From Calditrichota bacterium (GTDB taxonomy: Bacteria; Zhuqueibacterota; Zhuqueibacteria; Residuimicrobiales; Krinioviventaceae), in NCBI GenBank assembly GCA_003818595.1, contig RPQV01000054.1:1-11546 (forward strand): DNA of 11,546 nt. Reading direction: 5' to 3'. Under the pieces are notes generated by a model. It was not told the origin of the DNA. It did not search any database and saw only the letters and a program-made list of their open reading frames with translations. A program made the position numbers and the translations under genes. Shown here in pieces: positions 6,396-11,546 of the stretch (position 1 is its first letter; every line of letters begins with the position of its first letter).

Positions 6396-7001
6396 ATGAG
6401 TCCTTGGTCAATGATTTGGTTGAATCCTCGTCTGGTTATCCGCCAGGTGCTTCTGGAAAATCCTCATTATTCAATGAAGCGTCTGATTATCGGCGGAGGG
6501 ATAGGCCAGGCCTTCAGCTATGCGGTCTCTTTTGGATTAGGACAAGTGTATTCGACGGCAGAGGTCATTGCCATTGTGCTTTTGCTGGGTCCGATCAGCG
6601 CGTTCATTTCTCTCGCCTTGTGGGCATGGCTGTTGAGTCTTATCTGTCGCTGGTTTGGCGGAAAAGCTTCTCGTCAGGAGCTTCGCGTCGCTGTTGCCTG
6701 GTCATGGGCGCCGATCGTCTATTTATTGCCGATGTGGGGAGTTCGCTATATCCTGTTTCGCGATGAGCTGTTTCTACCGCATCATCCATTTGTCGAAGCA
6801 CACGCAATATTAAATGGTATTTATTCATTTTTTAACGGCATCGATTTTCTGATCTCTTTTGTTTCGCTCTTTATCCTGTTCCAGACCATCGCCGAGGTCA
6901 ATTCATTTACCGTCTGGCGCAGTTTAGGTTCAGTTGCTGTGATGATGCTTCTGTTGATGCTGCCGGTATTGTTCCTTGTCAAGTATGTCTTGCCGATTTG
7001 A
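6396..7001 (+). CDS. YIP1-family integral membrane protein
   Basis: A 201-residue protein with about five hydrophobic membrane segments (roughly 31-50, 57-80, 97-117, 143-165 and 173-198). It has the YIP1-type layout: an N-terminal 'IWLNPRLVIRQVL' (the nPR-x-x-x-R pattern), a Gly-rich first helix, and a middle 'GGKASRQELRVAVAWSWAPIV' region whose G-x-A-x-x-x-E-x-R-x-A-x-A-W-S-x-x-P pattern is the most telling part. The family has no settled biochemical role in bacteria. The gene starts 6 bases after the HD hydrolase gene with AAGGA at 6381-6385 upstream. Its TGA stop overlaps an ATG at 7001, so the three genes here look like one transcription unit. Any link to stringent-response control would be inference from position alone. 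Confidence 0.72.
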   Translation: MSPWSMIWLNPRLVIRQVLLENPHYSMKRLIIGGGIGQAFSYAVSFGLGQVYSTAEVIAIVLLLGPISAFISLALWAWLLSLICRWFGGKASRQELRVAVAWSWAPIVYLLPMWGVRYILFRDELFLPHHPFVEAHAILNGIYSFFNGIDFLISFVSLFILFQTIAEVNSFTVWRSLGSVAVMMLLLMLPVLFLVKYVLPI

Positions 7002-7012
7002 TGAACGGATTA

Positions 7013-7030
7013 AATATAGAATTCTATTTT
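7013..7030. promoter_or_regulatory. AT-rich palindrome just before the aldo/keto reductase start
   Basis: ATAGAATTCTAT (7016-7027) is a perfect 12-bp palindrome. Beyond one mismatched pair it extends to AA...TT at 7013-7014 and 7029-7030. It ends 3 bases before the preferred ATG at 7034. It could be an operator or a hairpin affecting translation; it could equally be chance in AT-rich sequence. Confidence 0.25.
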
Positions 7031-7033
7031 CTC

Positions 7034-7984
7034 ATGGAAAAACGTAAACTGGGTCAAAATGGACCGGAATTGTCGGTGATTGGTCTCGGCGCCTGGGCAA
7101 TCGGCGGCGCGTGGCGGTGGGGCTGGGGCGCAGCAGATGACAAAGAATCGATCCGAACCATTCATCGGGCAATAGAGCTGGGTGTGAACTGGATTGACAC
7201 TGCAGCCGTGTATGGATTGGGTCATTCAGAGACCATTATCGGTCAGGCGCTCAGGGATATTCGGGAAGAGGTTTTTATCGCCAGCAAATGCGGATTGGTC
7301 TGGAATGATTCCGGAAAAGTGTGGAACGACATCTCGCCGGCGAGCATTCGCAATGAAGTCGAGAAGAGTCTGAAGCGGCTGCAGGTCGAGACAATCGATT
7401 TGTATCAGATTCATTGGCCGCACGATAATCAAAGTGAAATTCGAGCCTGGCAGGAGATGGTCAAGCTTGTAAAAGAAGGCAAGGTGCGGTGGATTGGTGT
7501 TTCCAATTTCACTTTAAAACACCTCGAGCAATGCGAAAGGGTATATCATATCGACAGTCTGCAGCCTCCGTATAACCTCTTCGAACGCGAGGCTGAGGAG
7601 GAACTGCTGCCGTTTTGTCTTTCGCGCAAAATCGGCGTCATTGCCTACAGTCCCATGGCGTCCGGCTTGTTGTCCGGAAGATTTAATATCAAAAACCTGG
7701 CGGCAGATGACTGGCGCTCTTCGAATCCCAAATTCAGGGAACCCTTTTTGACAAAAGCATTGGTTCTGGTTGAAAAGATGCGAAATGTTGCGGAGCTGTA
7801 CGGCAAGACGCCGGGACAATTGGCAGTCAATTGGGTACTGCAGCATCCGGCAATCACCAGCGCAATCGTCGGCGCCCGACGGGTGGCGCAAGTGGAGGAA
7901 AATGTGTCGGCTGCCGGATGGTCACTCGACCAAGGACATTATCAAGTCATTGAAGCATTTGTTGATGAGCTGATGCTTTCTTGA
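7034..7984 (+). CDS. Aldo/keto reductase
   Basis: A 316-residue NAD(P)H-dependent oxidoreductase of the aldo/keto reductase superfamily, an (alpha/beta)8 barrel. The catalytic tetrad is complete: Asp55 and Tyr60 in 'GVNWIDTAAVYGLGHSE', Lys85 in 'VFIASKCG', and His127 in 'IDLYQIHWPHDN'. The C-terminal cofactor part 'AIVGARRVAQVEENV' is also present. The sequence is closest in style to the general-stress and sugar-type AKRs, and the substrate cannot be told. I prefer the ATG at 7034 because the family pattern begins right there ('MEKRKLGQNGPELSVIGLG'). An in-frame ATG at 7001 overlaps the upstream TGA (TGATG) and would add 11 residues encoded by very AT-rich DNA with a palindrome. Neither start has a good Shine-Dalgarno sequence, so the coupled start remains possible. 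Confidence 0.88.
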   Translation: MEKRKLGQNGPELSVIGLGAWAIGGAWRWGWGAADDKESIRTIHRAIELGVNWIDTAAVYGLGHSETIIGQALRDIREEVFIASKCGLVWNDSGKVWNDISPASIRNEVEKSLKRLQVETIDLYQIHWPHDNQSEIRAWQEMVKLVKEGKVRWIGVSNFTLKHLEQCERVYHIDSLQPPYNLFEREAEEELLPFCLSRKIGVIAYSPMASGLLSGRFNIKNLAADDWRSSNPKFREPFLTKALVLVEKMRNVAELYGKTPGQLAVNWVLQHPAITSAIVGARRVAQVEENVSAAGWSLDQGHYQVIEAFVDELMLS

Positions 7985-8004
7985 GAATAGTTTTCTGCAA
8001 TCTG

Positions 8005-8019
8005 AGGAGATAAATGTAA
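8005..8019 (+). promoter_or_regulatory. Shine-Dalgarno plus start-stop (ATG-TAA) leader
   Basis: AGGAG (8005-8009), four bases, ATG (8014-8016), then immediately TAA (8017-8019). It is in frame with the downstream FrhB-like gene, 42 bases before that gene's likely TTG start. A ribosome bound here would start and stop at once. It may be a translational control element, or a relic of an older start whose second codon became a stop. Confidence 0.4.
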
Positions 8020-8055
8020 TTTTGTTCGTTTATCTGTTTAATCTTGGAGTCTTTT

Positions 8056-9378
8056 TTGAAATCAATCCCAGCAGACGTATTGAGTATCGCTTTTATCGAT
8101 CATGATTTGTGCACACGATGCGGCACGTGCATCGGTATTTGTCCCACCCAGGCACTTTCTCTTGATCATGCTTTTTTCCCCAAGATTGATGAGTCTTTAT
8201 GTATTGAATGCGGATTATGCAAAGCTGTATGCCCGGGCGGCGAGGTGCGATTTGCCGAGCTGGAAAAAACCACTTTCGGAAAAGCCGCTGAGAGTTCATC
8301 ATTTGACGGTCATGTCGAGCAGACTTTTGTAGGTTATGCCGGAAATCCTGCATTCCGGTCCGGCGGCGCCGGTGGCGGTGCAGTCACCGCATTGGCGTGG
8401 CATTTATTGCATTCAGGTCAAGTCGATGGATGCGTGGTGACGCGTATGAATCCACAAAAGCCATGGCTGGGTGAGGTTTTTATCGCGCGCACTTGGCAAG
8501 ATTTATTGTCCAGCCAGCAGTCTAAATACATCATCATTCCAGTCAATACAATACTGCAGGAACTGAGCAAATTGGAGGGGCGATTTGCTGTTGTGGCTCT
8601 CCCCTGCCAAATCCACGGCTTGCGCAAGTTGCAGCAAAAGAACCTGTCGATCGCCAGGAAAATCAAGGTCATCATCGGATTGTTTTGTGCGTCGAGTTTG
8701 GAACCCCTGGTCGCTGAGGAAATGCTCAAAATCAAGGGCATTCCCCGTGATGCGATTGCTAATTTTCAATTTCGCGGCGGCAGGTGGCCGGGAAGAATCA
8801 GGGCTATTCTGCGCGACGGCGGCATTAAAAACCTGCATTACTCCAATTTTAAGGATGGCGCCATCAATTATCTCACCTATCTCTACAGCCCGTCGCGTTG
8901 TCAGACCTGCATTGACGGCTCATCCGAACTATCCGATATTTCAGTATCGGATGCCTGGACGCGCGATAACCGGGGAAAATATATTTACGAGTCGCAGTCG
9001 CGTCTCCTGGTGCGGACGCCTGTCGGCCAAGCGACGATGACGGCGGCCATTTCTGCCGGTGATTTGATTGCCGAAGACGTCACCCAGGATGTCCATTATC
9101 AGACCCACCGACTGCATGCGCGAAAAAAGGGATTAACCGCCTATGTTCGTGTGGAGCGCTTGCGAAGAGCCGGTGTTCTGACGCCGAGCTATGATCGCGG
9201 TACCCCGCCGATCGAGCGTATTGATGTCCGAACAGAGCGTATTGAATCGATGCTGATGCGATGGGGAAGAATCAGCGCCCTGCGACTGCCGCTGTTCAAG
9301 TTTTTAATCTCCCGCTATGGTATCCCGTTGATTACGCTGCGGCAAAAACGGAAGCAAAAAAAGTATCGACGGGCATGA
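8056..9378 (+). CDS. Ferredoxin-FrhB fusion (coenzyme F420 hydrogenase/dehydrogenase beta-subunit family)
   Basis: A 440-residue cytosolic iron-sulfur flavoprotein-type oxidoreductase. Residues 19-29 (Cys19, 22, 25, 29, then Pro) and 49-59 (Cys49, 52, 55, 59, then Pro) form two complete 4Fe-4S ferredoxin motifs. The FrhB N- and C-terminal domains follow: a Gly-rich 'SGGAGGGAVTALAWHLL', 'QSKYIIIPVNTIL', 'FAVVALPCQIHGLRKLQ', 'IGLFCASS', 'FQFRGGRWPG', 'CQTCIDGSSELSDISVSDAW'. The Cys residues in LPCQ, LFC and CQTC suit a further cluster. The chain ends in a basic tail. Family members use F420, but many bacterial ones act on other substrates, often in glycan or lipid loci, so the donor is unknown. 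No hydrogenase partner is nearby. TTG at 8056 is chosen because GGAG (8046-8049) sits 6 bases before it; TTG at 8044 has no such site. Confidence 0.85.
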   Translation: MKSIPADVLSIAFIDHDLCTRCGTCIGICPTQALSLDHAFFPKIDESLCIECGLCKAVCPGGEVRFAELEKTTFGKAAESSSFDGHVEQTFVGYAGNPAFRSGGAGGGAVTALAWHLLHSGQVDGCVVTRMNPQKPWLGEVFIARTWQDLLSSQQSKYIIIPVNTILQELSKLEGRFAVVALPCQIHGLRKLQQKNLSIARKIKVIIGLFCASSLEPLVAEEMLKIKGIPRDAIANFQFRGGRWPGRIRAILRDGGIKNLHYSNFKDGAINYLTYLYSPSRCQTCIDGSSELSDISVSDAWTRDNRGKYIYESQSRLLVRTPVGQATMTAAISAGDLIAEDVTQDVHYQTHRLHARKKGLTAYVRVERLRRAGVLTPSYDRGTPPIERIDVRTERIESMLMRWGRISALRLPLFKFLISRYGIPLITLRQKRKQKKYRRA

Positions 9379-9499
9379 AATCGGTTATTCAACTTCTGTC
9401 GAGAATTTTAATTCAATCCTCCGGTTCAAACTCCTGCACCTGCAGATAGTGGTTCAACCTGTGAAAATGACTAAATATTGTCCGATGAAAAGAAAAATC

Positions 9500-9528
9500 T
9501 TGTAATTCTTGCATTGATTGTTTATCTT
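9500..9528 (+). promoter_or_regulatory. Possible promoter of the large lipoprotein gene
   Basis: The 214-base gap at 9379-9592 has no gene. Within it, TTGTAA (9500-9505) and TATCTT (9523-9528) are 17 bases apart, a plausible sigma70-type pair. TATCTTTA also comes close to the TAnnTTTG element of Bacteroidota-type promoters. The gap also shows a direct repeat GGTTCAA (9423-9429 and 9451-9457) and a short CTGCA-CC-TGCAG stem (9434-9445). Confidence 0.3.
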
Positions 9529-9592
9529 TAAAAACATCTTGGCATCTCGAGAGTATGAGGTTTGAACTCTGCATTTATAGGAAGGGAAGAAG

Positions 9593-11546
9593 ATGGGTGC
9601 GAGATGTTTTGCAGCAGCGGTCTTGCTTCTTGTAGTCGGCTTTAATTGCGCTTTTGAAGAACCAAAAGCCCCTTCTTGGCAAGTAAGCATCAACATCCCT
9701 ATCACCTCACAGAATATCTCCATTCAAAACCTTATCGAAGAGGATCATGCACTATTTTCGTATGGAGATGGTCTGCTCGGTTTGCGGGTGGAAGGAGATT
9801 TAGAACCCATTCAGATGGGTGATGCCCTTGTGCTTGAAGATATTGAGGACAATTTCCAGGTAGATATCCCGAATGTCACCATGCAGCGGCTCAATGCCGA
9901 TCTGGTCAAATTTCCATTTTCATCAGTTTCCGGTCTTTCTTCGGTCAACGGCCCTCAGGTTGTTGCACCGTTCTCCTTTCAGAATGTCAAAGGGGAGTTA
10001 AAACCCGAGCAGGACATCGAATCCATCAAGCTTAACCAGGGGTCTGCCCGACTGGTCTATAAAAATAAACTGCCGGTCGATTTGAATAATGTGGTTTTTC
10101 ATCTTTTCGATCCAGGCGATAACGAATTTGATCTTAAATCGCCCATCATTCAAACCATACCCGCCGGGAAAACCGATAGTCTCGATCTGGATATCAGCGG
10201 CAAAGAATTGAGCCGGTGGGGTGAATGGTACATGACCGGCAGCTCACCGGGTTCGAGGGGCCGGACGGTGGCCATTGACAGCAGCATGAAAGTGGCGCTG
10301 ACTGTTGATTTTGTCAATTTTCGCGTGACCACTGTTCATGGACGCAACCAATCCTTCTATGTTGAAGATCATCAGGAAATGCCGATCGATCAGCAGGTTT
10401 CGTTGGAAGAAGCGGTATTCGGAAAAGGATTTTTGAGTTTAGACGTCACGAACGATCTGGACCTTGACTTGGATTTAGCCATCGATGTCAATGATATTCG
10501 ACTGCCTGCCGAAGATGCTCCGCTCACGGTGAATACGCGAGTGGCGGCAAACAGTAGTCGTCAAGTGGTTGTGCCTTTGGCTTCGCACAAGATGGCTCTT
10601 GATCCTTCCCCAGGAATACAATCGTTGTCGTTATCCATCACGGCCAATGGCGCCAGTCGAAGAGATGAAATGATCACCATCAATGAGACAGACGCCATTC
10701 GTATGAAAATGGAAATTCGTGATGCATCGCTAACCTATTTTCGCGGGAGTCTTGATCATTACACCGTCGCCTTTGGCCCCTATCATCGCACCATCAGTTT
10801 GCCGCAAGTTGATCGCTTTGCCGGACTCAATTTATCGGATGGCCGTTTACGATTGGATCTCATCAGCAGCATTGATATGCCGATTTGGCTTGATGGATTC
10901 CTGCATGCCGAGAACGGACAGGGACGAGCCGTGGATGTTCACATGGAAACGCAGATCGAGACCGGCTCAGAAAATCAACCGGTGACTTCTTCCTTTATTC
11001 TGCAGACGCCTGAAAATCCTGCGATATTGGATTTAATGAATCTTCCGCCGAAATCGATTCGAATTTATGGAGAGGCTCAGGTTGGCGATGGCATTCATTC
11101 AGGTATTATTCTGCCTTCGTCGTCGCTCAAGACGCACTATGTATTGGAAACTCCTGCCAATTTAGCCTGGGAAGAGAGTCTATTGGAATCGGACACGCTG
11201 TTGATAAAGATTTATCCCGAAGATACCTCCTACAGCAAAAACGATGAATATGCGCAGCTTTCAGCAAACGACACCAATCATCTGCTCTCCTTTTCCCTGA
11301 ATACCGAAATTGAAAACCATCTGCCTGTCGGTGCAGTGATCGAGTTCTGCATTGTGGATGCTGCAGCACCGGAGAGTGAGCGCCTTTCGCTATTGGCGCC
11401 GATCGATATTCTTCCCGCCTTGACCGACAGCCGTGGTCGTACAAAAACTCCGCAAAAGATTGTTTCCCGCATCAATTTCAGCGAGGAGCAAATGGCCAAG
11501 CTGAAGAATCACGGCGATCAGGTTCGTTCGATTTCTTTTATCGCCT
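9593..11546 (+). CDS. Large beta-rich lipoprotein, truncated by the window end
   Basis: The frame starts at ATG 9593 after a purine-rich ribosome binding site (AGGAAGGGAAGA) and stays open for 651 codons to the last base, so the 3' end is missing. The N-terminus is a lipoprotein signal: Arg4, a hydrophobic run (7-17), then 'VVGFNC' with Cys19 as the likely lipidated residue and, as in the gene at 420, Asn at -1. The mature protein begins 'CAFEEPKAPSWQVSINIPIT' and is full of alternating hydrophobic/polar stretches typical of beta-sandwich domains. Residues about 233-310 and 370-446 appear to be two copies of one domain ('GFLSLDVTNDLDLDLDLAI' against 'GRLRLDLISSIDMPIWLDG'). I do not recognise a named family. 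A cell-surface or periplasmic structural or adhesive role is likely only in a general sense. The codon use and frame integrity show a real gene. Confidence 0.8.
   Translation, partial: MGARCFAAAVLLLVVGFNCAFEEPKAPSWQVSINIPITSQNISIQNLIEEDHALFSYGDGLLGLRVEGDLEPIQMGDALVLEDIEDNFQVDIPNVTMQRLNADLVKFPFSSVSGLSSVNGPQVVAPFSFQNVKGELKPEQDIESIKLNQGSARLVYKNKLPVDLNNVVFHLFDPGDNEFDLKSPIIQTIPAGKTDSLDLDISGKELSRWGEWYMTGSSPGSRGRTVAIDSSMKVALTVDFVNFRVTTVHGRNQSFYVEDHQEMPIDQQVSLEEAVFGKGFLSLDVTNDLDLDLDLAIDVNDIRLPAEDAPLTVNTRVAANSSRQVVVPLASHKMALDPSPGIQSLSLSITANGASRRDEMITINETDAIRMKMEIRDASLTYFRGSLDHYTVAFGPYHRTISLPQVDRFAGLNLSDGRLRLDLISSIDMPIWLDGFLHAENGQGRAVDVHMETQIETGSENQPVTSSFILQTPENPAILDLMNLPPKSIRIYGEAQVGDGIHSGIILPSSSLKTHYVLETPANLAWEESLLESDTLLIKIYPEDTSYSKNDEYAQLSANDTNHLLSFSLNTEIENHLPVGAVIEFCIVDAAAPESERLSLLAPIDILPALTDSRGRTKTPQKIVSRINFSEEQMAKLKNHGDQVRSISFIA
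10289..10522 (+). repeat. Internal domain copy A of the large lipoprotein
   Basis: Residues about 233-310. The order is a strand pair ('KVALTVDFVNFRVTTVHGR'), a 'F..E.......I' stretch, then 'GFLSLDVTNDLDLDLDLAI' and an acidic or proline turn. The same order recurs at copy B. The similarity is at protein-pattern level, not DNA identity. Confidence 0.4.
10700..10930 (+). repeat. Internal domain copy B of the large lipoprotein
   Basis: Residues about 370-446. 'RMKMEIRDASLTYFRGSLDH' aligns with the start of copy A, and 'DGRLRLDLISSIDMPIWLDG' aligns with its 'KGFLSLDVTNDLDLDLDL' block. This points to an ancient tandem duplication of a beta-sandwich-like unit. Confidence 0.4.

Noticed and set aside
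9379..9592. Possible terminator or small RNA between the FrhB-like gene and the large lipoprotein
   Set aside because: Only a 5-bp stem (9434-9445) and a direct GGTTCAA repeat are visible, with no following T-run.
1..11546. A new defence, phage or mobile-element system
   Set aside because: No nuclease, helicase, reverse transcriptase, toxin-antitoxin, transposase, integrase or phage structural signature was seen; the genes are metabolic, envelope or transport types.

Overview
The window reads as one continuous piece of a chromosome from a diderm (outer-membrane) bacterium of intermediate GC. Two predicted lipoproteins carrying an Asn just before the lipidated Cys, short intergenic palindromic repeats of the 'CTCCGTAGGAG...GGAATGTTTATAG' kind, and DUF6786-like and beta-rich surface lipoproteins all suggest an uncultivated lineage of the FCB/Calditrichota/KSB1-like type. 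That placement is inference; no rRNA or marker gene is present.

Left arm (1-3646, all + strand): the C-terminal part of an SppA-type signal peptide peptidase, a DUF6786-like lipoprotein with a galactose-mutarotase-like look, a CDP-glycerol glycerophosphotransferase (TagB/TagF)-like enzyme, and a nucleotidyltransferase that best fits the CTP:inositol-1-phosphate cytidylyltransferase domain. The last two are 3 nt apart and look like an activate-and-transfer pair that would add a phosphoalcohol to a cell-surface glycan.

Middle (3647-5810): a convergent minus-strand MFS transporter strikingly like eukaryotic MFSD1, then a 578-base gene-free region. That region holds four related palindromic repeat units, two on each strand, arranged as a nested inverted repeat, followed by a perfect 18-bp GC-rich palindrome.

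Right arm (5811-9378, + strand): a stand-alone SpoT-type (p)ppGpp hydrolase-like HD protein, a YIP1-family membrane protein, an aldo/keto reductase, and a ferredoxin-FrhB fusion (F420 hydrogenase/dehydrogenase beta-subunit family). The first three are tightly packed and probably co-transcribed. The FrhB-like gene starts at TTG behind an in-frame ATG-TAA start-stop that has its own Shine-Dalgarno sequence.

Right edge (9593-11546): a large lipoprotein, open to the end of the window and so truncated, built of beta-strand-rich sequence with an apparent internal duplication. I see no CRISPR array, tRNA, rRNA, transposase, phage gene or obvious defence system. The window is mostly housekeeping and envelope genes; the most unusual items are the nested repeat cluster, the MFSD1-like transporter, the cytidylyltransferase/phosphotransferase pair and the start-stop leader.
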